A DNA stretch of 64,000 bases from Eleginops maclovinus (GCF_036324505.1 NC_086370.1:6252512-6316511); one strand, 5' to 3'; shown: positions 38,003-50,256, counted from the stretch's first letter. The notes: generated by a model not told the origin, from the letters alone. Numbers and translations: made by a program.

Positions 38003-38410
38003 TAGTGTTTTTCAATCTGTTTTGAGCCACGATATATTAAAGCCCTAAGCACACAACCAACAAAGTTACTTAATGACACATTGCAGCCTAGCACAGCATA
38101 CTGTATGTAGAGTATAATTGTAATTTAATGCCATTATTTTTTGATATGTTTCTTCTCAAAATAGTTACCTTTTTCTCAGTTTTTTAACGGAGGCCAACAA
38201 AATATTCTGTTTCTTGTTTTGAACTAATTGATGTTTGGTGAGAAGATGTTTAAGCTGTTCTTGGGACCATGGCACTGATTGATTTTATTTGCAGCAACTA
38301 AATCATATGTTTGGGGTCCTATTAAATGAAATTGGACAATATCCCATTGCACACCTGACGATCTGTCGAGGAACACTATTGTGTGACGGCACAGTGGTTG
38401 AAAATCACTG
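38003..38410. mobile_element. Short non-autonomous hAT-like element
   Basis: The left end is TAGTGTTTTTCAATC and the right end, reverse-complemented, is CAGTGATTTTCAACC, so the terminal inverted repeats differ at three of 15 positions. Flanks are GCCTAGAT (37995-38002) and CCCTAGAT (38411-38418), an 8-bp target duplication with one mismatch, as hAT transposases make. The interior (GGCACAGTGGTTG, CACACCTGACGATC) matches a teleost family I have seen repeatedly. It has no transposase gene. Confidence 0.8.
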
Positions 38411-38922
38411 CCCTAGATGAGGTTCATCCATCAGATAGTAAACACCCACATCGCCGAAATGTGAATTTGGGGATACATTTTCTTTCTAATCTTTGCATAT
38501 TTACTGCAGTTATTGATGTCAACCTGTAGTCTGAGACATTGTTTTCATCTTAAAATTACGTTTTTTGTGTTAATGTTAAAACAGACTGGTCCAATTTGGC
38601 AGGTAAGACCAAAGTAAGGTGGAGAAACGAATACGACAGGGTAGTTGAAAAAAAACTTTTCACAAAGGCCTGTACACAAAGCTGATAACAGCTCACATTA
38701 CGCCTGCTCCCCCCTCCGTCTCTGTTTCTCACTTTTTATCACCCCCCCACCCACCGACCCACCAACCCAACCATGATCCTCCCCCCTCACAACCACCACC
38801 ACCACCACCCGCTCCAACACTATTTCTCTCCTCGCCCTCTTGCCAGCCTGTTGGGGAGGTGTTACCAGCAGCTGGTGCCTTTGCATAATGTGCAAGGTGT
38901 TTATGTGCTTTCTTCAATGTCT

Positions 38923-38923
<1 letters not shown>
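38411..38923. other. Single-copy DNA with a C-rich tract
   Basis: 38705-38815 is C-rich and (ACC)n-like (CACCACCACCACCACC near 38795). Confidence 0.6.

Positions 38924-38971
<48 letters not shown>
38924..38971 (+). repeat. (GT)24 microsatellite
   Basis: A perfect 48-bp tract. Confidence 0.97.
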
Positions 38972-38977
<6 letters not shown>

Positions 38978-38989
38978 TACAGAGAGAAA

Positions 38990-39270
38990 ATGTGGGAAAG
39001 AACGGAGGCTGTTCTCGGATGGTACAAATTGCTTTTTTGACCCGGTAATTAGTGGCAGAATACACTCTGAAGGAGCCGGTGATGAAGCTCCCATGGCCGG
39101 ATTTCAACATGGACGCATAAATTATCATTTATGGAGCACTAATGGCCTGTTGAGTTGTCCTCTCAGACCTCGCTCCGTAACGCGGGCTCTGCGCTCATCT
39201 ACAGCCCGAACCTGGTCATCTTTTATGCGTTATCTCTGCAGCCTGAAAGATAAATATGACATGAAAGAAT
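38990..39270. promoter_or_regulatory. Candidate conserved non-coding element (strongest by texture)
   Basis: GGTAATTAGTGGCAGAATAC, CATGGCCGGATTTCAACATGG, CGCATAAATTATCATTTATG and CATCTTTTATGCGTTATC (Hox/Cdx-like TTTATG cores) fall within 200 bp of balanced, repeat-free sequence with no plausible exon. In vertebrate genomes such stretches are often deeply conserved; that must be shown by alignment. Confidence 0.35.
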
Positions 39271-39935
39271 GTCAGCTCTCCTCCTGTCCCCTCCACTTTC
39301 TCCTTTCCTCTCTTCTCCTTTGTGTTCCCTTATTATAACCCTTTTTCCTACTATCTGCCGCTATTTTTTACCGCTTGTGACACTTATTGCTCCCTTTTTT
39401 TGTTTTGTCTAACCTTCCTACCTTTTATTGTTTTCCAAAATGATTTTATCGTCTTATAACTTCACAATGTTCCTTTGCTTTTGAATCACTTTCACATCCT
39501 CTCTCATTTCCAGCTAAACATTGTTTCCTTTACCATTCATTCATCATTGGTCTTTTGTCCCTTCTTGTCATACTTTAGATTTTTTATTTAGGTTTTGCTT
39601 TCTTTCTTTTTTTTTACTAAATAGATTGCAAAAAACCTTAGGGAGCATCATTAGAATAAATATCATGCTACTGCAGGGTGTTGAAGATAAGCATGTTACT
39701 TGTTTTAAGGTTAAAAAAAGTAGCTACAGTATATATACTGTATTGAGGTTAACAGAGAGAAGACGTCTTTGTGTGTGTGTATTATATTAGTGTCTGTATG
39801 CCCTTAAAACAGCTGTCATTACAGAACAGATTAGAAAGGAATGCAATTAGACACGTCAGCTCCGCGATCCATCACTGGCTATTATGGATTCTACAAGGTG
39901 AGGAAAGGAGACAATGGCCCGTACATACTGCAAGG

Positions 39936-39936
<1 letters not shown>
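39271..39936. other. Pyrimidine-rich then AT-rich DNA
   Basis: 39270-39620 is rich in C and T on the + strand. No gene is seen. Confidence 0.55.

Positions 39937-40025
<89 letters not shown>
39937..40025 (+). repeat. (AC)44 microsatellite
   Basis: A perfect 89-bp tract ending in ATATA. Confidence 0.98.
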
Positions 40026-40029
<4 letters not shown>

Positions 40030-40824
40030 AGTGGGCCTCTGTGTCCGATAGCTTTGTGTCCAAAAATAAAAACACATGCTTACATAAGAAGTAAAACCAG
40101 TAAGGAGTTTGCGTGTACTCACTGTGAATGGAGAAACACTTACGTTCTTAGGTTAGCATGAAGTCTCAACCAGCGTATCTATGATTGTCTCTTCTTTTGT
40201 GCATGTTAAATCAAACACTGATATTGAGAATAACCATCACTTAGGCTGAGAGGCCATCTGTCCAAACTGACCCAAAGATAAAGTAAAACAAATAATCAAA
40301 ATGTAGTTTTGTCAGATCAATTGGAAATTCAGATAAATGTTCTGGAATTGCTTAACCTTATTCTTTCCTTCCCAATATTATAGATTAGCTGTTCCCATTC
40401 TTAGGATCAGGAAAGGTTTCAGATTTTTTTATATTTTGACTATGATAGTAGCAATCCAATATGTTTGCTTATGATAATGCCCCAACCTTTAGACATAAAC
40501 TCAACAAGAATCACAAGTGTGCAAGGGCCTTCACTTTAAGGGGTTCACAATCTCAGGAAACACTGCTTTTGATAATTGATTAAAACTGCCTTGACTGTCC
40601 GACCGCTGATCATGATATATTATGATGGCCAATGATGTCCTTTAAGATATGCTTAAGGTGTCTGTGTTTGTCTAACTCAATTACATCTAACCCTAACCCC
40701 AACCCTAGCCCCCAAGAAAAAAGACAAACATCTTTGGCATGTCGTCCAGCGCCTTCTAGACCACCAGCTGAGGCCGAAAACTGTGAGTGTTTTGTGTACA
40801 CTGTGTCATTTATGGCTTCATTGT
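40026..40824. other. Single-copy DNA with a telomere-like CTAACCC patch
   Basis: 40685-40714 reads CTAACCCTAACCCCAACCCT, about four decayed telomere-type units. This is too short and degenerate to count as an interstitial telomere. The rest has no signal. Confidence 0.55.
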
Positions 40825-41270
40825 GACTAAGGGGATTGTTTTTATGGACGCAGTAAAGGTAAACAGTGTCTTTGAGTGGCTTATTCCTGCTATGTTTTTT
40901 CGGTTAGGGCAAGCTAACTTTCATAGATGTTTCGTCAGGAACTTTAGTAAAGTTGATGCCCTCCATGCTACGTCCTTTAATGAGAAGTCCCGATGGACCC
41001 TTCAGCCTGATATAGCTTCCTTAGACTCAAGAATCTTTTCTTCATGGCTTCTGTATTGGCCTTTCTAGACCTGAGCCAGCGGTCTGTGGTGGAGGTGCCT
41101 CCTGTTTTGTGGGTCCATTATCTGTCTCAAAAATGATTTACCCTGTTGAAACTTAAGCTTCAGAGGTCAATGAGGGTGCATCCTACTTTCCATGTGGCAT
41201 GGATTAAGCCTGTCAAGGAGTGTTCTCTTGTACCCCTCGGTTCGTCAATGGAGATCCGGTGAATTCAGCA
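40825..41270 (+). pseudogene. Ty3/Gypsy pol remnant: RT end joined to integrase C-terminus
   Basis: Two non-adjacent pol segments follow each other. 40838-40990 gives MDAVKVNSVFEWLIP, RLGQANFHRCFVRNFSKVDA, the stretch just after the RT palm. 41075-41240 gives VPPVLWVHYL and [17 protein letters not shown], the C-terminal integrase region next to the chromodomain. RNase H and most of the integrase between them are missing. Stops and shifts show long decay. Confidence 0.72.
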
Positions 41271-41515
41271 CCATCACTGACCCTGACCCTCTGACTTCCA
41301 CTTTTGGCTTTTTTCAACAGTAACTAAAACTTTTGTGTCCGTGGTCATGCTTTGGGGTCCACTTCAGTTGGCGCCATTTAAACACTGTAGTGGTATTTTG
41401 GTGGCATATCATTTTAATATAATTCTGTATACCCATCACTACTTTAAGTCTTCAAGAAACCACAGGTCAAAACATCTCTAATATACTAGCAAGAACCAAC
41501 TTTAACTAAATTGAA

Positions 41516-41700
41516 ATCCCGGACGAGTCCCCAATTTGTCATGACCCAGTTCACGAGCCCCAACAAAGAACGGTAGATATACGCGGTCACCAAAAATGAC
41601 ATATTTATTATAACAACTACAAGCAACAAACAACTAAGGTGCCATGCCCCGCATTAGAGGGCTGTCACAATCCTCTGTACAATTGGTACGATAGTTATCA
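41516..41700 (-). mobile_element. LTR retroelement end with tRNA-Pro-like primer site, minus strand
   Basis: On the minus strand, an LTR end (AACTGGGTCATGACA, edge at 41537) is followed by AATT and then TGGGGACTCGTCCGGGAT (41533-41516), close to the primer-binding site used with tRNA-Pro by gammaretrovirus-like elements. An AATAAA on the minus strand near 41610 fits the LTR polyadenylation site. The other LTR edge was not found, and no coding region of this element is seen next to the primer site. Its orientation is opposite to the neighbouring Gypsy debris. Confidence 0.6.
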
Positions 41701-42689
41701 AATATAAGAAAAGAACAAATAGGGAGAGTGAGGGGTTCAAAGAAGTATAATTGAAGACTTATAAACCATGGGTTAGCGAAGCCCACCACATCTTCAAACA
41801 CACTGTCTTAGTGTGATGACTGCGCTGAAGAGGTCTGCTACCACTCTGCCTTGAAAGCACCCAGATTTTTGCCAGTGTGTGCACTTTTAATTGCACTCCC
41901 ATCGCTTGCCCCCCAGCCCCTAAAGTCTCGCTCTCTCTCCAACACATGCTGCCCCTCGCTTACCCTTTCTCCACAAGGCCCCCGACTGCTCAATCCCCCC
42001 CCTCTTGTCTATTTCTCATTCTGTCGGTTTAGCCCTTTTCTCTCTATCTGTCCATTCTTCAAAGGGGAACTTCATTCACTTTATTTTAATTTCATAGACA
42101 AACCCTAAGGGGAGGAATTTGAGATGGCAGTGTGAGAGGGATGGAGAAATAAGAAACTCGGCTTTATTTTAGTGATGGCTCTGTGCTACTGGGGCAAAGC
42201 CTTTGATGGCTGGTAACTGGCCAGCCATGGGCACTGCCTAATAAACAAATGAATACCCCTAACAGAATGAAGAAACTGGCTGATGTCTGCATGGACAGAA
42301 AATGAAAGAATAATTCTACTTTTTACAACTTGGGTCTTACTTTCATAATTTTGACCTTGTTTCTTCTGACCACAAAAAAAGCTATATCTTAGGTTTGGTA
42401 TCAGGGCGAAATGTCCATATATAACACAGTCAGATGGAGCAAGATAAATCCAACCAGGAAATAAGAAAATGTCACTACAGGCCAATTGGAACCTAAACCA
42501 TCACCTCAACACCAACCACCGAAAATAAAAGTTGGGTCAGGAGATCCATGTGCATGCAGTAGGTAAAATGTTTTTGTATTCTGCTTTGTTTTTTTTGTGA
42601 TTTTTGGGGGGAAAGCGAGGGCCTTTTATTTGAGATTATTTTAGTTGAAAGAGAGACAGAGGGGAGGACATTGCCCAAATTTTCAGCTG
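41701..42689. other. Mixed DNA, possibly the rest of the LTR, then single-copy
   Basis: 41850-42060 is rich in C and T. The upstream edge of the LTR may lie before about 42100. No gene is seen. Confidence 0.45.
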
Positions 42690-42765
42690 GCTTGGGACTC
42701 GAAACGGCTTAATGGCAGTGGTTACCCCATATGGGCTGCCAGCTCGAACCACTGAGCGATCCTGA
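42690..42765 (-). repeat. tRNA-derived SINE head, minus strand
   Basis: The minus strand reads ATCGCTCAGTGGTTCGAGC (box A) and then, 50 bases on, GTTTCGAGTCCC (box B). It shares GAGCTGGCAGCCCATATG with the fragment at 50690-50755. Confidence 0.6.
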
Positions 42766-44057
<1,292 letters not shown>

Positions 44058-44174
44058 TCTCTCAGGTTGAGGGCGGTGATTGATTTCAGACAACACAAAT
44101 CTAGCTGTGCAGAAGTGGACCTGCAGTATAGCATTTCAGTAGCAAGAACTTTTATGTAGAGATGTTGAACAAGA

Positions 44175-44385
44175 ACCAGAGTTTCATCCACCTCCTCTAT
44201 TGGCTAGCACCCCAACACATATGTACGTGATAGGCTAATGGTGTGGTCATTTCTGACACATTCATAGACAGTTGACCAATCACAGCAGAGTCAGCCAGCT
44301 AACCAATCAGAGAAAACTGGGCTCTGGTTTCAGAGAGAGGGGGAAAAGAGGTGCTGCAGCACAGGCAGTATGAGAAAAATAAATG
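44175..44385 (-). repeat. Interspersed repeat family A, 5' part, minus strand
   Basis: Reverse-complemented it reads TTCTCATACTGCCTG, GCTGCAGCACCTCTTTTC, AACCAGAGCCCAG and TAGCCAATAGAGG, matching 61558-61690. It retains the 5' part that the copy at 32761 lacks. Confidence 0.72.
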
Positions 44386-45039
44386 GGCAGTCAAGTCACA
44401 GTAGAGACACAATATACAAATATTAACTTCTAAATGTGTAAAATATTTAAGAAAACAACACTTAACTGATATATGGATCAAAAGATGCAATGACTTTTGA
44501 GTTAAAAAGAAATGTTATTTTGAGTTCTGAGAATAATCACCACTCTGACAGATTGAGTGGCCAGAAGCTTAATTCCAAAGATAAGATACTGTTGCTCTGC
44601 ATTTGCTGGATTTGTAAATAGGCAAGAGTTTGTCATTTTTTTACCAAAATAACTATTCATGTAGTTTTAAACTTTTTTGTCCTTGACATATTTCAGGCTT
44701 ATTGTCGATGTATCAGTATTCACACCTGTTAAGAAGCTTGACAGTGTTACATTTTGGCACTTACAACAGGAAAGGAACAAACCTGTGTGGGGTCTTGGGT
44801 GAATTGCTTTAGGGAGAGAGGAAAGACATAAATAAACATCAAACGAAAATGAGATTTACCTGTTTGATCATTAACTTTCTCCTTACTTTCCAACAAGGCC
44901 AAGTGCTGGAGAGGAGGAAAGAGAGATAAAGAGGGGAACAAGAGAGAAAGGAATGAGAGCTGAAGGCAGAATGTCCGCTAGGAATACAAGCAGTGCCTTG
45001 CCAAATACAAAAACAGGCCTCTCTCTCGTCTTTCTTTAT
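44386..45039. other. AT-rich DNA, no gene
   Basis: No recognisable element. Confidence 0.5.
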
Positions 45040-45220
45040 CCTCTTATTTTATTCCCTTTGTTAAAGGAACTCGGCGTACAGGACTTCAGAGGAGGCTGCA
45101 TTGAGCACATCAAAGCATGCCGACAGATTGTGGCCCAATGGACACACTCGAAGTGGGCATTAATTTCTTTGTTGAAAATGTAGAAAAGGCGACCGCAAAG
45201 TAGGGAAATGAAAGCAGATT
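45040..45220. promoter_or_regulatory. Candidate conserved non-coding element
   Basis: AGATTGTGGCCCAATGG (CCAAT core) and GGGCATTAATTTCTTTG lie in repeat-free DNA. Weak inference. Confidence 0.22.
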
Positions 45221-46085
45221 ATTTTTCCTTTTGTTATTCCTTGCCTCCTTTTTCTTGTTTGACTGTTGTTTCAGCATCTTTTTTTTTCCTCTAAGAGTTT
45301 CCACATGTCGAAGGTGTTAAAGGTTCAGGCCGGCACCTTATTTTTGTCAGATGCGTGTTTGGGGAGGTTTCCGTCCTCCCTTCTGCTTTTCTTTTTTCAC
45401 TTTCTTTTTCTTTTCCCTATTGCTGACTCTTCTGACAGGCTCTCTTTGAGTTCAGCCCACATGGCTCTGGGCGAAAATCAATGCCCATATGTGTCTTCAG
45501 CTGCTCTACCCTGTACTGATGAAGGTTAGACTCTTTGGATTCTTGCTCATCTGTCTTTCTCTCTCCCTCTTCTACGATAGAGTGCACTGATTACATACAA
45601 AATATTCATCAAACTGTTTACCAAAATAATGGATGAATAATTAAATGAGAAGTGCTCTCTTGACTCTTTTTTGTTTTTCATTTCGGGTTGCCCCAGGTGC
45701 CTTTTTTTGGCCAGTGATGGATGAGGCGAGGGCAGAATAATTGTTGGAATTGTTAGTGTAGAAATTAAAGATTATTACCAGAGGACTTAGCAAGGGATTC
45801 ATTCAGAGTAGCGTTCAATGACCATTAGCCTACATAGTATGCTGCTAAGTTCACTGACCCCGAGTAGTGAATCGCAGACTAGCTATTGATCCCCATCACA
45901 CTGCTTCATTGTCTCGGTGTCATGGCTAAGGCTACTCGCTTGTTTAATTGTTTCTCGTTGAATTGTAAAGTAGTGAGTGGGAGGCAATTGAAAAGAGGCT
46001 TTAAACAACTGAACAAAATACTTCAAGGAGAGGACAAGGAAAAGAAGGGGACAGAATATTAGTTTTTTTATTCACTTCATTGTTA
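45221..46085. other. Single-copy DNA; 45820-45990 enhancer-like
   Basis: The first half is pyrimidine-rich. 45820-45990 (GACCATTAGCCTACATAG, CACTGCTTCATTGTCTC) is balanced and repeat-free, so it is a lesser regulatory candidate. Confidence 0.45.
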
Positions 46086-46093
46086 CACCTTGC

Positions 46094-46466
46094 CAGTCAT
46101 TTACCCAAGAACTGCTCAAGTATAATTCTGAGGGACTTGTAGTTTACTTGAGTATCTCCATTATTTGCTACTTTGTACTTCTACTCAACTACAATTCAAA
46201 GGGAAACTTGAGCAGCTTTGATAACACTTTAATGCATCAATAATTATATTCAAAACACAACATACATTTCTCTGAAATGGAACAATCTGCACAATGACTA
46301 CTTTTACTGTCAGTACGTCAGTAAGTATGTTTTGATGCCAATACTTTTGTAATTTTCATTGAGTAACATTATGAATGCAGGACTTTTACTTGTAACAGAG
46401 TATTCCTACACTCTGGTAATTCTAGTTTTACTCCAGTACAAGATCTGAGTAATTCTCCCACCTCTG
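46094..46466. mobile_element. Short non-autonomous hAT-like element with intact 8-bp target duplication
   Basis: The element starts CAGTCATTT and ends CCCACCTCTG, the CAG...CTG ends typical of hAT. It is flanked on both sides by exactly CACCTTGC (46086-46093 and 46467-46474). The interior (AATGCAGGACTTTTACTTG, AACAGAGTATTCCTACACTC, GATCTGAGTAATTCT) is a family I recognise from many teleosts. It is 373 bp with no transposase. Confidence 0.88.
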
Positions 46467-46474
46467 CACCTTGC

Positions 46475-47479
46475 ATAAAACGCCTGTATGAATAACGGGA
46501 CAAGACCTGGTCTTTTTAAACACAAACGAACCCTTTCAAAAGTTGGTTTGCAGTGTTGTTCACGACGACCCAAAAGTTCAGAATTCAGGAATTCAACAGG
46601 CGTCTGAACACAAATCGAGCATGATGTATTTCAGAGCATCACAGGAGTTAGGTGCCATTGGGCCTGGCATATCCCCTCAGGGCGATGTTTCAGCCCATTC
46701 TTCTTCTGGTAGCTGGTGTTTCACAGCAGCATGCTCTTCCTGGTTTTGATGCATTTCTTTGCTCGCTGTGCTGACCCTTTTTGAAATTCTGCAGAGACCA
46801 CGGATACTTCCTTGGACTGTAGATGCTCCCCGGATCTTTCGCTTCACTTCGACCTCTTGGCCCCTTCTCTCCGGTTTTGATCTCCCTTCCCTAGCTCCTC
46901 GGCCCCTGGAGGGTGTCAGCGTTGGCTAAAGGGGCTTCCAGAGTGCTTCAAGGGGCCTTTCAATCCTTCATCCAGGTCTTAGTGTTCAAAGACCTCGGCC
47001 AGTCATCCAGCTGAACACACATTTACACACTCGATCGTAAGTTCGCACACATCAGTCTTGAAATGCACACAAGATAACATAAAGACAGAAAGAAAGAGCG
47101 CTGAGAGAAAGTAGGAAGTGGTAAGAGTAAGAGCTGCTGTGAATTTCAGAATAAGATCAAAAAGAACTCCTGTGAGATATGGCCTTAGCACCGTCAAAAT
47201 GAGATTAGATACGTCAAGTGAGTTCAATGTACAGTATGCGAGTGGAATAAAGTCGATACTCTCCCTCCTATAAACAGAAATGAAGATACATGCAGTCATT
47301 CATATTCTACCCCTCCCCCTCACTTTCTTCACAGGGTCTCAGGGTCATGTCAGAACCAGATTACCCCTGATCATATTGTTGCATGAAGATTCGGTGTTCC
47401 CTAAATGAACACTGTGTTCTATGACCCAACGGCTGGAGAAAGCAGATCTACCTCCACATAAGGAAACAGTCCCTCAGCC
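46475..47479. other. Single-copy DNA, no gene
   Basis: 46520-46980 is balanced and GC-richer with short frames on both strands. No domain is recognised. Confidence 0.5.
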
Positions 47480-47980
47480 CAGGATTGGGAGGGTTACCCA
47501 ATCTGTTTCAATTACTAGTTACCTTTAAAAAATATATATCAGTTGCCTAATATGAGTATCAACATATAGGAGTAATGCAATCTGATTACCCTCAGTTACT
47601 TTGGGATTACCTCAAAATATCGATAAGATGTTTTTTAGGGTGTGGTACATATTTAAGACAACACAACAGAAGAAACCAAGACATTTAGTATCCACGATGT
47701 GTGCTCTGCGCAGAGATTTTATTTATCCTAAAAGCTGCCTTTCATTAGGCATATTCAGGCAGCAGCCTATACACCAACACTGAAACACATGAGCAAATAC
47801 TAGAGTTTAAAAAGCAGAAACAAAGTCTGAGCTGACAGAAAATGCTCAAAGAAGAGAAAGGAAAAGAGGTTAAAAGACTGGACGTCAGACAAATCACCAG
47901 AAGAACACAGACAGGAAGTTTTTTTTCATCCTGATTATGTAATCCTGTAATCTGTTACTCCCCAGGCATGCTTCAGCACA
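47480..47980. mobile_element. Non-autonomous DNA-transposon-like repeat
   Basis: The left end has GGATTGGGAGGGTTACCCAA and the right end, reverse-complemented, CCTGGGGAGTAACAGATTAC, similar terminal sequences. The interior holds TACTTTGGGATTACCTC, ATTTAAGACAACACAACAG and GTGTGCTCTGCGCAGAG, which I recognise from other fish copies. Edges are approximate and no target duplication was proved. Confidence 0.55.
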
Positions 47981-48808
47981 GTTTACCAACACATTTCACG
48001 GCAAAGTGATGGGCATGGGTAGGAGTGATGCAGCAGTCACTTCTCAGATCCATCACCAATGTGGATCTAGACCTGTGGACTGCTGGGAGGTGGAAGTAGG
48101 AGGCCACAGATTAGAGGAAAAGGTGGAGCGTGAATATACGCAAGTGTGTAGGAGTGTGCATTGAGTGTTTTTATGAAGCTGTGTGTGTATACTTTGCAGT
48201 CTATGAAGCCCTGTGTGTTTTTGTGTGTGTCCTTCACTGGGATAACTGTGTGTGCACAAGGCTTGTGCGGCCTTATCTTGATGTCCTAGTTATCGATTGG
48301 GCGACATGGCAGATAAGAAAGGATGAGTGCCCCCCCCCAGCCCCCCCAGCCCCACCCACTACCTCTCCTCACCCTGCTCTGTGTGATACAGATGGGGTGA
48401 TTTAAAGACCTTTACTGTAACCTGTTTAAATCAGTCCGACCTCATTTTGGAAACGACAGAGGATGTTGTATTTGTAACTCATTTGGGGCTGATAATGTTG
48501 GAAAGTGTTTTGTACTCTATCCTAATTTTATTATGCTTTTCTACACCAGCAATACTTTAATAAGCTGTTAACACTTTCTTGCTAAATATATGGAAATGTA
48601 TCAACTGGAAGCCACTTATTAATACAGCTTCAAAATTAAACATTTATGGCCTTATTGGACATTCCCTGTGATGTGAAGCATTAATGTGTGCTAATATAAC
48701 ATTTTCACAGTATACAATTACACTTGCCTAGTTACTTAAACGTCATAGTATAACCATTTGTAACATCATGCCAAACGTGTTAATTTTGCAATGCTTAGTT
48801 TTTTCCCA
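47981..48808. other. Single-copy DNA, no gene
   Basis: A C9 and C7 tract lies at 48331-48346. Nothing is coding. Confidence 0.5.
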
Positions 48809-49077
48809 TGTCATGTTTAGGTTGTTAGTAGTCAGGTCTGTGTAATATGTTTCATGTTTAGTTTATAGTCCATGTTTAGTCATTTATTGTTGTTCACGTG
48901 TTTTAGTCACGTACTGTATGTCCAGTCTCGTCAGGCATTGTCTGTCGTCGCACTTCCTGTTTTATTTTGTACTTACCTTTCTGTCTTGTTTTAGAACCCT
49001 TGACTTCCCGCCATTGCCGGCCCCACCCTTGATTGTTGCCACCCGTGTCCCTTTAACTCTTCTATAAATACTCCTTG

Positions 49078-50015
49078 GTTGTGTCCGAAATCACTCCCTA
49101 CTCACTATATAGTGAGTACGACATTTTGTAGTGGTGTCTGAAAGTTGAGTGAGTATTGATATTCACTATATAGTGCACTCACTGTTTCCCAAAATGCACC
49201 GTGAAATGTAGTGGGCAACCGATGGTCACTACCAAGCAATATATCCCATCATGCATTGCAGTCGCGAAGCACGAACCATGGCGGAGTGAGAGGAGCAGCA
49301 TCCGCATGTGACAGTTTTTTGTAATGCTATGGCGCGAAATTAATAATCTGTCGCGCGTTTTGGGGTTGGATTTACGGAGGAGGAGACACGTTACAAACAG
49401 ATTCAAGTACAAGTAAGAGAATGGAAAACAAGCAAAGAAACTGAATAAAACGTAGGCCTACAGTGCGGCGCGAGGAACTGATCAAACATCTTTATTAAAT
49501 ATAACTTAAAGTCAACGAAAAAAGGAAAGCATTCAGTCTTGAGTAAAAATGTAAAGTTGCAACAGACACAAGATACTTTCTGCTTATTGGTATGGTGGCG
49601 AAGTCCATAGGGGCTTGGCCTGGGAACTGGAAGGTGTTACCTACACTGCTCCCCGGGCGCCGTACATAATGGCAGCCCACTGCTCCTAACACTAGGATGG
49701 GTCAAATGCAGAGACCGCATTTCGTTGTCCTAGTACTTGTACTCTGTGCAATGACAATAAAGTTGAATCTTCAATCTTCTTCAAAATATGCTCGGTATAA
49801 TATGAATTCATTACAAGAAATAATTCATTCATCATCTATTTTGTAAAAACTACATTGAATTGGCACGTTTTCATTGTGCGACAGTAATGACGTTGTTAAC
49901 TGCGCGGCGAAGTAGGGTCCGATACCGTTTTTCATTTAACCGATGAGTCCACTATATAGAATTCACTATATAGTGAGTAGGGAGTAGTGAATGAGTGAGT
50001 GAAGTCGGACACAGC
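49078..50015. mobile_element. Non-autonomous DNA transposon inside the LTR
   Basis: Terminal inverted repeats start G(T/C)TGTGTCCGA, and CTCCCTACTCACTATATAGT is shared exactly between the two ends (49094-49115 against the complement of 49963-49984). CCTTG flanks both sides (49073-49077, 50016-50020), a 5-bp duplication. The superfamily is unclear because hAT would give 8 bp and Harbinger 3 bp. The interior carries a SINE at 49589-49782. There is no transposase gene. Confidence 0.82.
49589..49782 (+). mobile_element. tRNA-derived SINE nested in the DNA transposon
   Basis: The head GGTGGCGAAGTCCATAGGGG is a decayed box A. The body and tail (CACTGCTCCCCGGGCGCC, AATGGCAGCCCACTGCTCC, GGATGGGTCAAATGCAGAG, TTTCGTTGTCCTAGTACTTG, ATGACAATAAAGTTG) are well kept. 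Box B and about 60 bp between head and body are deleted. Confidence 0.8.
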
Positions 50016-50256
50016 CCTTGTCATCCTTTGTTCTGTACCAGTTCGTCTTGTGCAATGTCATGTCAAGAGAACCATCAGTTTCTAAGCTAGGACCTTCCTT
50101 TTATTTTTTACCAAGAGCCAATTTAGTTAGTCTTGAACGTTTTGCTTTTTCCAAGTTTTCCATTTAGATTCTGATGTTTTAATTTGTTTCTTTAATTAGG
50201 ACATACTTTTGTTTGTGTTGCATTTGAGTCTCAGTCATTGTGTCACGTTCCTCACA

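Larger units (their letters stand above)
48809..50256 (+). mobile_element. Ty3/Gypsy-type solo LTR, split by a later insertion
   Basis: The left half (48809-49077) contains ATGTTTAGTCATTTATTG, CTTCCTGTTTTATTTTG and, near its end, TATAAATACTCC (a TATA box at 49063). The right half (50016-50256) continues CATCCTTTGTTCTGTACC, AAGAGAACCATCAGTTTC and TTTGTGTTGCATTTGAGTC. Joined, the LTR would be about 505 bp. Order and content fit teleost Gypsy LTRs. No internal region is next to it, so it is a solo LTR. The outer edges are estimates. Confidence 0.68.

Noticed and set aside
40685..40714. CTAACCC-like units suggesting an interstitial telomere
   Set aside because: Only about four decayed units; too short and irregular to separate from chance.
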